From: Dactylis glomerata
Taxonomy: Eukaryota; Streptophyta; Magnoliopsida; Poales; Poaceae
NCBI GenBank assembly: GCA_007115705.1
Contig: QXEO01000143.1
Location: 5,191,434 to 5,255,433 of the forward strand
Reading direction: 5' to 3'
Length of the DNA: 64,000 nt
In this document: piece after piece, positions 12,926 to 23,483 of the stretch
Layout: the number at the start of each line of letters is the position of its first letter
How positions within the stretch are numbered: the first letter of the stretch is position 1
Notes under the pieces: model-generated
Database searches by the model: none
What the model saw: only the letters and a program-made list of their open reading frames with translations
What the model was told of the DNA's origin: nothing
Made by a program: the position numbers and the translations under genes

Positions 12926-13987
12926 GCTTCAAATTTGAGTATTTGATGATAGAGTTTTTTTTGCATTGCATAATCACGACATCATTTTTATTAGCGATTA
13001 GTAAATACCAAATTTATTTGATGTAATTAGAGATGTGGTGAAGAAATTTGTAATTTTGCATAGTTCTTTGCATTGCATAATTATGCCGTTGTTTAATCTG
13101 TGGTCAGCAAATATATAAATTTATTCAAAACAACTGCATAACCGATGAAGGCAGTTTGCATCTCTTCGATACAGAGGTCATAGGTCTGAAACCTCCTTTT
13201 TGATTTTTTTGGGTGCGTTTGAATTTGGTACTGTGCAATTTTATAATATTTATGTTGCATTGGAAATTTTATAGCTGCCCCACCCTAGCGTAAAATCCTT
13301 TATCCACCACTGGTCATGGGCCTGATGGTCTGCTGGCTAGCATGGGACTACAAACTCAATAATTAAATGCGTCAGCAGAAGACTTTCAGGCTAACAATAA
13401 ACAAGGCAAATACATACTAAATTAGCATAAAAATTATACCATTCAAAAATAGAACTTCTAGAGTTTTTAGTGATATATTTTTTATAATTTTTACCACATA
13501 CTAAATTGATCAAATTAACGACCTAGATATACGCGCAAGCCTTATAAACAAAGGACAGATTAGATCCGATACAAATGCAAAAGAAATTTAGTTTACCTGA
13601 ATCGCCGAAAATTGAGCTGGCGGGAGAGGGGTGGCAAGAATGCATCGCCATGAAAAATGGCACCGGTGATCGCTTGGTTTGAATCCATGACGCAGCTACC
13701 AAGTGAGTGGATGACTGCCAGTTTTGTAGAAGCAGAGCGCTTGTTTATCAACAGCAAAAGATTCAATCCCATCCACTAGCACTGGTTGTTGCCTGTCAGG
13801 CTAACTGATTAGACATTCATAGCACACGGGCTATTAATAGAGGAGCATCTCTACCCAAAGATTGGAGTGAGTGGCTTGGGCTCTCAGCTAAAGATAGCAA
13901 AAGAAACATAGCAGGAGAGAGAGGGAGAGGACGAGCACGGAACACGAGCTCACTGTTGGGCCGGTTTGACTAGTCGGTGGTGATAGT
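12926..13987. other. Unassigned AT-rich DNA with a possible hAT terminus
   Basis: No convincing gene is seen. At 13274-13312 the sequence ends ...tatccaccactg; on the minus strand this reads CAGTGGTGGATAAAGG, the kind of start seen in hAT elements, but I found no partner end. The stretch at 13560-13975 has mixed composition and could be remnant promoter or UTR, which I cannot prove. Confidence 0.35.
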
Positions 13988-14902
13988 GGCGGATCTAGGA
14001 TTTTAGCAAAGGATATACCGCATCAAAATCTTAGCGGGCGTAACATCCTTCTTTTTAGAGTATGAAGAGTAAATAAGGATTGAGAATATAATTTTTAAAA
14101 AGTGATTTTGCATTACGATAAAAAGGTAAATTCTAGGACACATGCACCGTCGGGGCATTCTAATATTAAACTAAATTCTTGTTGTTGCTTGCGGCCATAA
14201 GTTTTCGAAGTATTCACCACGGGCAAATTGTTCTATCAATAAACTAAAATACAGTTAGATTGTACTAAATCAAGAACAAAATATCTTTAAAAGATGTTAC
14301 AAAATCATACAAGTAAACATATAAAATCAATTGTATACTTGACGATCAAAAACTAATTATCAGTTGACTAAATTATGATGCTCTACCCCTAGCCCATATA
14401 CTACTAAAACGTGGTGTAAAGTCTTAATAATCGTATATGCAATGACTAGATATTTCGATCGGTTAATCATCATAGCTAATGAGGCCAAATCTAGTGGCGG
14501 AGCTTAGTTGAAGCAAGACCATGCCGTGGCCCGCCTAGATCTGCTATTACACAACACTAAAATATAATTACTTTTATACGGTGCCATTGTTCCCTGTGAT
14601 TTTCTTTCTAAAAAATATGTTTGGCCCGTCCTGAGTTCTGTGTCAAGCTCCGCCACTGGCCAAATCCATTACCAAAATAGCTGAGTGCATGCATATGGTG
14701 CATGGCCATAGCTAGCTAGCTTGCATACTTACACGGGAGAGCAATTAGCAGATGATCAAGCAACTACTCATATTCAAGCGAGACATGCATGCGCACATGC
14801 TGCATTCATTAGCTAGCTCAGCCTCAGTTTAACTAATTGGTCAATTGATTAAGCAAGGAAACATTGCATGGCTACCCGGTATAGGCTCTAGATCCGGCAC
14901 TA
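13988..14902. mobile_element. Putative hAT element with weak ends
   Basis: The left end (agtggcggatctagga) and right end (ggctctagatccggcacta) are imperfect inverted repeats. The flanking gtggtga/gtggtgt is only an approximate target duplication. No transposase is present. The interior is AT-rich and contains the better-supported MITE at 14492-14658. Confidence 0.4.
14492..14658. mobile_element. hAT-type MITE with 8-bp TSD
   Basis: The 167-bp element begins TAGTGGCGGAGCTTAG and ends CAAGCTCCGCCACTG, which are terminal inverted repeats of the CAGTGGCGGAGC type with the first base mutated. It is flanked by the perfect 8-bp duplication GCCAAATC (14484-14491 and 14659-14666), the TSD length of hAT elements. 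Non-coding. Confidence 0.85.
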
Positions 14903-15649
14903 GTGGTGTGGCTTGTGGCTGCTCGTGATGCAGCAGCAATCCGTCATGAAGAGCTGCTGATATTGCCAACTGCCAGAAAAGTTAGTACTTTACTGTTATT
15001 ATTGATTGGTTATGTATAATTTTTATTGAAGAACTTTTTATCGGATCCACATAAAAGTACATTCAAATGTTCGTAAAAAGTCAAATAAAAAGATTTTATT
15101 ACTAACATTTTTTGAGAAAACTTTGCAATTTAGAGTAATCTCCGATTATTAGCCGGAAATCAAAAATAGCTAGCTAGCCTGCACATAGTACCGCGCGTGG
15201 CCACCTGCTGTCCTTGTCTGTAGCGGTACGCTGTTGATATGACTGAATCTGTACTACACGATACCCTTTACTGATGATGCAGTGGGCTAGGACTAGTAGA
15301 ATATACGTCCCTAGATTGGAATACAAACAGCACGTGGGTCCCCGGTCAACATGCAGCATCTCACGCCAACAAAATCCAACGTCAGAGATAGAGTCCGGGC
15401 GCCATAGGGTCCGGAGAAAATCGGTGCTCGTGAGTAGTGTGCGGCAGTGTGTGGCAGGGATTTGTGTTTCTTTCTGACAAGACATGTGTGGTTGTGATCA
15501 AGAGAGAGAAGAGCAAACACTAGATGTGTGCTTAACAGCTTGCCATGTCATCGATCCGTGGGACTCACTTTTAGACCAATCAGGAAGTGGCTGCTTTGCT
15601 GTGTGCAAACACTCGGCAACCATTTTTTTCAGATTAGAATATTCTTTCA
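14903..15649. other. Unassigned low-copy-looking DNA
   Basis: I see no domain-bearing ORF, repeat or RNA gene here. Open frames around 15174-15520 overlap on both strands and show no family resemblance. Confidence 0.4.
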
Positions 15650-15910
15650 TGTCAGGTACTGCCATGTATAGATTATTTGCGCCGTGTGTCTTTTCAAGTC
15701 ATTACCGTGCCCTGACGTTTGCCGTGTGTTTTTTTACCATTGCCGTCATTTATTGTTTACCGTGTGTCTATTTTAGTCATTGCCGTGCTATATACTCTGC
15801 CGTGTGTATACCTGGCACGGAACACGGCAGAGGATACTCTGCCGTGTTCCATACCAAATATACACACGGCAGAGTATTCGATCACGGTAGCTTTGGATTT
15901 TCCGGTAGTG
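15650..15910. mobile_element. CACTA transposon terminal fragment
   Basis: It ends GGATTTTCCGGTAGTG at 15910; on the minus strand this is CACTACCGGAAAATCC, a CACTA-type terminus. The subterminal region has repeated GCCGTGTG / CACACGGC motifs and a palindrome (GAACACGGCAGAG, 4-bp loop, CTCTGCCGTGTTC) near 15820-15850. No matching left end is found, so the other side was lost. Confidence 0.7.
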
Positions 15911-16061
15911 AGATATCAGTAGCGTGTCACATTTATCTACGCCATGGGTAAGACGCTACCATTGGCATTTAGAACACGACACACAAAAATACTATCAACG
16001 TGGCAACTTACGAACATGCCACTACTGTTTTCATATCAGTGGCGTGTTACACGCACTAGTG
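15911..16061. mobile_element. Second CACTA-like terminal fragment
   Basis: It ends ...GTTACACGCACTAGTG at 16061 (minus strand CACTAGTGCGTGTAAC) with subterminal repeats of the type tatcagt(a/g)gcgtgt in both orientations. It abuts the other CACTA end at 15910, suggesting that one element was inserted into the other and both then lost their interiors. Confidence 0.5.
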
Positions 16062-16664
16062 TTTAAAACTTAGTGGTGTCGGGTAATTGTGTGACGACCT
16101 ACTAATTTTGTGCAATAAATAAATAAAAAAGGAACCGAAAGCAGGCCAAGCCCTCCCTAGCAATCGGCCCATGGCACTGACCCCTCTCTCCCCTCTCCCC
16201 CCCCTCCCCTCCACCCGACCCACATCTCCACTCCGCAGACGTGCCTACCCTCTTCTCCATCCCGACACACCGCCACCACGCTCCACTCTCTCGGTGCTGC
16301 CACCCCTCCGTCTCCTCTCCGGCCACGTGGCCACCCCGCCCTATGTGGATTTGTCGCCGCCGCCGCCACCTATTAGTTGCTTGGAGCCATAGCTGCCGCA
16401 TTTCCACTCTTGAGCCACCGCCAGTTTGTCGGAGCCACCATTGCCCATCTGCATTGACATCACTGATTCGTGAGCCACCCCCACTCCTCTTCTCCTTTTT
16501 TGGTTTATTTATAATATTTTAGATGATTTTGCTAGCATAATGTAATGTGTATAGTTTGTAGTTTTGTAGATGAAGTGTGTAGAATATCTTGGATAATGTA
16601 GATGATTTGGTAGATAATGAAATTTGTAGAATGTAGTGTAGTGTAAAGTTGATGATTTAGTTAT
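16062..16664. other. CT-rich then AT-rich flank of element A
   Basis: 16140-16490 is C/T-rich and proline-coding in several frames, with no recognisable domain. 16500-16664 is AT-rich with repeated gtagat/gtgtag words. It ends in GTTAT (16660-16664), the left target duplication of element A. Confidence 0.45.
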
Positions 16665-16998
16665 TGACAAGGGTATAGATGATAGAGCCCGTCAGTTGAG
16701 TACCCCTGAAGCCCGAGTAGTTAGGCCCAATTGTAAAGCTAGTCGAAATACGAGTTCATGTCGTATGTCGATATTGTAATCTGTATCAGATCCCTCCTGA
16801 TCCTTGAGACCTGGCCACCTATATATAGGAGCCAGGAGAGGACGGTGAGGGACAGATTGAAACCAAGCCAAGTTTACACCCACGTTTACTTTCGATACAC
16901 ACCTTGTTTGACTGATTCTACCTTTGAGTTCATCCGACGCCCTATCTCCCCGATCCTAAGTCCTTCATCTAGGATATCTGTCGAGTTAACCCTCGTCA
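16665..16998 (+). repeat. Element A 5' LTR
   Basis: 334 bp, TGACAAGGGTATAG...CCCTCGTCA. A TATA-like motif (ctatatatagg) lies at about 16819-16829. It is related to the 335-bp LTRs of element D. Confidence 0.95.
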
Positions 16999-17000
16999 AT

Positions 17001-17018
17001 TGGCGCCGACCGTGGGGA
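17001..17018 (+). other. Element A primer-binding site
   Basis: TGGCGCCGACCGTGGGGA starts two bases after the 5' LTR, where a tRNA would prime minus-strand synthesis. The exact tRNA was not determined. Confidence 0.8.
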
Positions 17019-17035
17019 CTCTAGGCGTTGGAATC

Positions 17036-18149
17036 ATGAATTCGATGGCTTTTTCGCTTTTAGCCAACAGCAGTCCGGAAGTCGACGAAAATCAAACGAT
17101 AGAGTTGATGATCGGAAGTCTGAGGTTCTATGTTGGACCTTCGGGTTCAACTTGTCTTTCGGATCCGGCGAAATCGGATCCGGCGACAAATGAAACCGAA
17201 ATAATCGCCAAGTCTGGATCATCTGTGGGCTCTTCTAGCAAGGCAAACTCGCCGGTAAGCCTAGCAGCAACAGAAAATCTGCAAGAGATACTCGAGGAAT
17301 TCGACGAAACTCAGGAAGAGCCCGACGTGGAAGTAACAATGGATAAGTCGCACGACAGTTCAAGGGATTTCGCCAGCAGGAGCAGCGGCGTCTCCAGAAG
17401 CATACACTAGTTATGCGTCATTATCACTGAAGCAGCAGAAGAAAATAATCACGCAGACAACGAAGAGGTCGACATGCAAGTCGACAAATTAAGGAGCAAC
17501 GGCAAGAAGGAGAAGGAGAAAGTCCACGTCTCCGCCGGAGAGTGGAGAATGATCATGTCAGCCATTAACCACGGGACAGATGTACCCACAGATTCGAGAA
17601 GAGAAGTTCTAATGGGATATCAATACGTGCTACACCAGCACAGAAAGAAGTTAAGGGAGGAAAGAGACATGTTTATGAGAAGCCAAGATTATAACAGCAC
17701 ATCAAGTGAAGGATATTGGGATGAATACAACAATTCATCAGAGTCCAGCATAGAGAGGCACAGAGACCCGAACCACAGCAGGAGGACAACATCACGGACA
17801 ATAGAAGAAAGCTACACGAAAAGCCCAAGCGCGAACCCACCAGAGGAGGAAAAAGAATTTGTGCAAGAAACACCAGAAGCAGCATTGGTAGTAGCACACG
17901 CATACCTACTAACCACACAACCAATGCATGGAGACCCACGGGAGCACATGCATCAAGCCGCGATACGAAGCCTCGGGTTGGTAGAAGACAAGCTAAGGGG
18001 AAATCTTCCAGAGAAAAAGGCGACACATCGTAGGGAAAGGCGAAAAGAAGAGGTCAAGCGCAAATCCTCGCGGAACGAAACTAGCGAGTCTTCAGGAGAT
18101 GAGAAATGCCAAAAACGGAAGGAGGATGCTAGGAACATAATAGCACAAG
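17036..18149 (+). pseudogene. Element A gag, N-terminal part (interrupted)
   Basis: The reading starts at ATG 17036 (MNSMAFSLLANSS), the same start as the homologous gag of D (MNSTAFSLLANSS). The first ~370 codons are a low-complexity, charged N-terminal region. A conserved segment with PEAALV and HAYLLTT is shared with D (PEAALV, QAYLLTT, both followed by GDPREHMH). An in-frame TAG lies at 17408-17410. Element D is inserted at 18149/18150; the frame resumes at 26924. It would have encoded the structural protein of the virus-like particle. It cannot make intact protein now. Confidence 0.85.
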
Positions 18150-18484
18150 TGACGAGGGTTAACTCGACAAATGTCCTAGATGAAGGACTTAGGATCGGGG
18201 GAAGAGGGCGTCGGATGAACTCGAAGGTAAAGTTAGTCGAAATAAGTGTGTATCGAAAGTAAACTTGGGTGTTCAAACTGGCTTGCTTTCAATCTGGCCT
18301 ACACCGTCCCCTCCTGGCCCCTATATATAGGTAGCCAGGTCTCGAGGATCGGGTAGGATCCGATACAGATTACAATATCGATATACGGTAAGAACTCGTA
18401 TATCGACTATCATTACAATTGGGCCTAGCTTAACGGGCCTAAGGGGTACTCAACTAACGGGCTCTATTAACTATACCCTTGTCA
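18150..18484 (-). repeat. Element D 3' LTR
   Basis: 335 bp in minus orientation (plus strand TGACGAGGG...CCCTTGTCA). It is about 97% identical to 26584-26918. Confidence 0.95.
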
Positions 18485-19535
18485 GTAGCCCCTGAGATTC
18501 TACCAGAATTGCAGATTCAGGTTGAACCTCTAATCTTTAAATCTTCGACTTGATTAATTCTTCGACTTCTTCATATCTTCAAATCTTCGACTTGGTCTTT
18601 CGACTTATTTTCATGATAATATTTCGCGAGTTTTGATGAACAAGCCTGACAACTCTGACGGATCAAGAGGTCAGTTAACTACCGGAACAGATACTTGCCA
18701 CCTATTTCAAATTCAATCCCCTTGGATTTGAATTCGGGATACCGGTCAAACCCATTCTTTTGCCGCATTTAGGTCTTACAAAGAATGAATCCCAGTGATT
18801 CTCAGGGTACCCAGTGCGTCCACCAGGATTTTTTTCACGTCGTAGACACGAATACATACCAGCAGAGCGCATCCATGTGCGTATACCAGGCCACACAGGA
18901 CAGATCCCGGGGTCTTACCTTCGTGATAAATCACGGCATTCGAGTTTCGTTGCGATAACGCAACTCGAGAATCTCATGTCGCAGTCAAAGTTTGACTGAA
19001 AATATTCAGGTTTATACAACCATAAAAACTCGCTCCCGATGGGAGTAACACTCCTCCACTTCACATGTTCCAATGCTTGCCAAGAAATATCGTCGGGTGC
19101 GCGCTCAGCGCTCCCGATGGGAGTAGCCCCTGAGGCTATAGTCGAAAAATACTTTTTCGAGTATAGGCTCAAATATAATGTAGTCCATCATACTTCAACT
19201 TGAAATATTTTAATGATAACCTATCGTCGAATACGCGTCCACCACTCCAGTTAGAAGTTGCATTCAACATTCTTGAAAGTAGTAGCCCCCAAGGCTATAA
19301 TCGAAAGTCCTTCGTGTATAGTCTTGTCTATAGATTTTGCACTTGTCGGCGCCATCCTTCTTATTTTTGACCTTTCTTATATCATCTTCTTTATGACATC
19401 AATGAGTACGTCACTCTGTATGAGTGCGAACCGTTTTATGGGCAACACTGTAATTTTCTCAATTTTTGACCGTTAGTGGGCTGCCGTTTCTGCTCTTTGC
19501 GCCATGTCTCAGCCCACGATCCTTCTCTTAGAAGG
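18485..19535 (-). other. Element D 3' non-coding region with repeated PPT-like motifs
   Basis: Next to the 3' LTR the sense strand reads CTCAGGGGCTAC, the polypurine tract. Variants of this motif recur at about 19124 and 19284 and, further in, at 19629 and 19818. The palindromic word CTCCC-(G)AT-GGGAG recurs at about 19029 and 19110. About 500 bp next to the LTR (18485-19000) matches the corresponding region of A (about 42840-43339) in the opposite orientation. Confidence 0.7.
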
Positions 19536-19543
19536 TATATAAG
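19536..19543 (+). promoter_or_regulatory. TATA box of the D antisense gene
   Basis: TATATAAG is followed by a pyrimidine-rich leader (tctttctctccgccgcctcc) and an in-frame ATG at 19653. The spacing suits a plant core promoter, independent of the LTR. Confidence 0.6.
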
Positions 19544-19652
19544 GGGGTAGTGGGGGATTTTACTGTTTACCAGCTCTTTCTCTCCGCCGCCTCCATTGCC
19601 GATCTCTTCTTCCTCCTCCACTCGTGCATAGCCCCCGAGCGCGTCGCGTTAG

Positions 19653-22600
19653 ATGCGCGTGAAGCACCTAGCCACCAAGAATACCATGGCCAAGACATCT
19701 TCTGCCACCAGCTGGGTGCGCTCTGCCATTACGAAGAAGGAGTTGGAGAAGGCCAGGACGGACGGCCTCATCTCCAGCTCTGATTCAATCAAGTTCCCCA
19801 GTACTGAGCGGATCCCGTAGCCCCCGAGCGGCTTTCGGGTAATGTTCCTTGCGTTCCTTCTCCGCGGCTTTTCCCTCCCTGCCCACGAGTTTCTTCGTGG
19901 GCTTCTCTTTGTTTACGGTGTGCAGCTTTACCAGCTCACACCTAACTCCATCCTTCACATTGCCTGTTTTGTGACTCTCTGTGAGTCATTCTTAGGCATT
20001 GAGCCCCACTTTCTTCTCTGGAGGTCGATTTTTCGGCTTCGCCCCAATGTTACTCTGTCCAGAAAACCTGAATTGGGCGGAGCCGTAATCTCTGTGCGCC
20101 CTGAGGTGCAGTACCTCAAATTTTCTTTTGCCGCGTCTGTCCAGGGGTGGAGAACCAAATGGTTCTATATCCAAGATCGCAAAGCTTCTCCTGAAGACCA
20201 ATATGGTATAGCCCCTTTCGATGCCTCCAAGGAAGTGAAGAAATTGGCGTCGTGGGATGCGCTTCCCTCAGATGCAGAAATAGAACAAGTTCTTCCTCTT
20301 CTATCTCGCATTCAAGCTCTGAAAGGAGGCAAAGGAGGCACTTTGTCAGGTATTCAACTCATGGCATTCTTTGTGCAACGTCGAGTGCAACCCCTGCAGC
20401 ACCGCCTAACCAAGCTTTGGAGCTATTCTGGCTTGGAGGATCCTGCTCGCATCTCTGAAGATTTGATAGAGAAAAAAGATGTCGACAAGCGAGTCAGGAG
20501 CCTCACCAAGCTTACCAAGGAACATGCGGTTGCTGATTTGACCGCTGATTACTTCGACTCCGTACACCCTCTACCTGAGGTATGTACCTGCTTGCTTTTT
20601 GTTCACTTATTGTCGAATTTCGTGTGTCTCAAACTGTGTTTTCCTTTTCCTTTGTTATTCTGCTAACTTGTTCGTGTGCAGGGGCATCAATTCCTCCTCT
20701 CGCGCCCTCCTCTTCTAGAGGTAGGGCCCCTTCCGGCTGATCTGGCCTCTTCTGTATCTGAAGCCCCCGAGGCTGATGAGAATCAGGACGGAGATGATGC
20801 CGAAGAATCAGAAGAGGGCACTAGTTCATCGACATCGCCTCCTCCTATGCGCTCTGAAGACACTAGCATGGACAAGAAGAGGAAGCAAGTTGACAAATTT
20901 GCTTCTTCAAGTTCCTCTCTGCAAAAAGCAGTGGCTGATAAAGCTTCTGTTCTTGCAGGAGATATGGAATACTTCGACCTCCTGGCATCGTAAGTGCTTT
21001 ATTCGAGTTCTTCAATTGCACCGCTCTTGCCTTCTTTCTATCGTGTTACTCATAGCTGTGTTTTCTTCTTGTAGAGATGATGAGGAGCCTCTAAAATATG
21101 CTATAGCTGCTCCTTCGACTTCACCTGCGACTGCTGATGAGCCTGTCGAGCAAGAAGTTGCGCCGAGGGTTACCAGGGCTTCTGTCAAGAAGATTCCTGT
21201 GACTCGAAACCTGAAACGCTCGAAGAAGTCAAAAAAAACTGACGTTTCTCTTGAGGCTCATGCATCGACGATTTCTCCCGGTGATGTAAGTAACTTTTGT
21301 TGACTTGCTCTCTTTGTATTCTCTTATGTTCTTACACGCCCTTTTTCCCAGGGATTATTGAAGAGATTCGTCGCCTTGGGCACTGAATGTGTTGAGTACC
21401 TAAAGGTTGCGAGAGCTTCCGAAGGTATACTTGACATCCAGTCAGTACTTTTCTTCTATGCTTATCCTTTGTTGTTTACCTGACTTTCTTTCTTCTTCTT
21501 CTGTAGCTGCTCTAGCAACAGCCAACGCTCGAATTGCGTCACTGGAAGCCGAGCTTAGTGCTTCACAAAAGGCTTATGATGTTGCGGCTACTGCTAAAGC
21601 AAGCGCTGAGAAGTCGCAGAAATCTGCGCTTGGTAAGGCGAAGAAAGCCGAAAAAGCTTTAGCCGATGCCAACAAGGAGCATGCTCAGCGAGAGCAAGCC
21701 ATGGCAGAGCGTCTTTGCACAATGTCTGCTGCTGCTGAAGGTAAGGACTTCGCCTTATCTTCTATTTCCACTCCTGTTGCATTGTTTGTACCTGCTGACG
21801 CTTTTCTTTCCTTTTCTGCTCTATCTTATTTTGTTGTGCAGGATTTACCGGGGTATCCTCGTCGTCCTTGCAACCGGGCGATGATCATCTGATGACCGCG
21901 GTTAACCTACTCGAGGCAAACTGGATATCTATCTAGGAGAATTTTGAGTTGGTTAGCCGCGTTCTGTCACGGCTGTTCATCGGGTTGTGGCCGAAGAAAA
22001 AGGCAGAGGTTCCGAAGGACAACTTGGAGAAACTTGCCAAGGCCTTTGATACAACTGAAGACCCCACCCTCCAGCTGAAAGGGCTTTCTCTGAAGCGTGG
22101 TGCTGAGGGTGCTATTGCACTTTCTTATGCACACGGTGCAGACTTCGACTGGGAGAAGGTGAGCTCCCCCCATAGCCGCACCCGCGATGAGATGAAGGCT
22201 TTCTTTGAGAAGGCAAAGAAGTTGGCGCCTGCACTGGTGGCGACTATTTCTCCTTTCTTTTCTTTTGACTTCCAGTCGATGCACGCCAATGATCCTGCTC
22301 CTTCCTCTGCCCGCACGTTCGGCTCGACGATTTTGTCGCCTCCTAGTCGATGCAGTCAATGAGCAGAGTATTCTTCAAGGATTTCTGATCTTGAGGCTCG
22401 CTTGACTTTAGCCAAACGCCAAGCTCAGATGGCTTTTGATAAAGCTAGCAAAACTTCTGGTTTGATGAAGCAGGTATATATTCTTGACGATAAGGTATCT
22501 AGTCTGATGGCGAAGATTGTACATCATGAAGAGTGCGACTCTTTTGTCATTGGTATTATCGAATCTGCCTGCGAGAAGCTGCGATGTAAGGTTCCTTGCG

Positions 22601-23195
22601 ACTCCTCTCTTTTTTCCTTTTAATCAACTGCTTTTTTGTGATATCGTTTGCTATCATAGGCACTTGTTTGGATTTCGCTGCTGAAGATCGTCGGGTTACC
22701 GAGCGAAATGCGGCTTTAGAAAGAATGTCCGCCGGTGTTGAAACTTTGTGGTCTGATCCTCGACACCGGAGTGCTATTGTATTGCTTCAGGACCGCGCCC
22801 AATACATTGGCGAGGCAGTTGATGGCTGCAGAAGAGCTCTCGTAACTATGCACTCTGTTATGCTTCCTCGCAATCCTCTACCTGCAACTTTCCCACTGCT
22901 TCTTGATACTTTTAGATCCAGCCAGCGAATTCATCGATTGATAGAACTGAACTTAATGGCAGGTGCCAATTTTGCTCTTGGATGGATACGCAAGTGGCAG
23001 CCAAGACTTAATTATAGTTCTATGTCGCTGAGCTATCCTCCAGGTGGAGCTAACCTTCGAGTACACTTGGAGAGTATCTTGCAGCCTACCCGATGAATTA
23101 TAGCCAGGTTGTTGCAAGAAGATGCCGCGTTTTTCCGCGAGTATCACTACTTAGACTCTTTAGGTGTAGACGATTCGGACAACCCGATGTTGTAA
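19653..23195 (+). pseudogene. Antisense gene in D, 'putative gypsy type transposon' family
   Basis: Multi-exon gene on the strand opposite to gag-pro. The first exon contains the conserved block LTPNSILHIACFVTLCE...GIEPHF...LWRSIF typical of the plant family annotated as putative gypsy-type transposon protein (PF04195). Introns with GT-AG borders: 20580-20681, 20990-21074, 21286-21351, 21425-21506, 21741-21841; later introns are less certain. Exon 21507-21740 is Ala/Lys/Glu-rich and predicted coiled coil; the next has LWPKKKAE and LSLKRGAEGA. In-frame stops at 19818 (TAG), 21934 (TAG), 22360 (TGA) and 23094 (TGA) make it a pseudogene. The end TAA is 23193-23195, tail-to-tail with gag-pro. Function is unknown. 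The start could also be ATG 19686. Confidence 0.8.
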
Positions 23196-23483
23196 TACTT
23201 ATGTGGAACGCGAGAGTTTATGATTTCCCAACTTTATGTCTAAAATTTATTCTCAGAGCATTTTTGTATGATTCGTGCGTTTGCCACATTTTCCCTTTGA
23301 AAGACTCGTAAACTCGAATATGAGGAACGTTTTGTCTTTATTATACTTGTAATGTAAGATACATGGGGTGACCCAAGAGATCCGGCCTATGACCTTTGTT
23401 CTGGATCTAGAGGGCACTGCCCCTGGTATAACTCGTGGCTTTTACAGCCTTATTCTTCTACTCTACTATGTTGTTCTTGATGA

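Noticed and set aside
1302..12977. Many ORFs of 60-156 codons on both strands
   Set aside because: They recur with the repeat period in both strands and have no domain; they are translations of the tandem array.
15484..15951. 155-codon plus-strand ORF as a gene
   Set aside because: It covers the CACTA terminal repeats and ends in the inverted repeat; the amino-acid pattern follows the repeated GCCGTGTG word.
16171..16522. Overlapping proline-rich ORFs on both strands
   Set aside because: They are explained by C/T-rich composition; no start context, no domain, several frames equally open.
17001..17018. tRNA gene near TGGCGCC motifs
   Set aside because: Only an 18-bp match to a tRNA 3' end is present; it is a primer-binding site. 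I found no tRNA or rRNA gene in the window.
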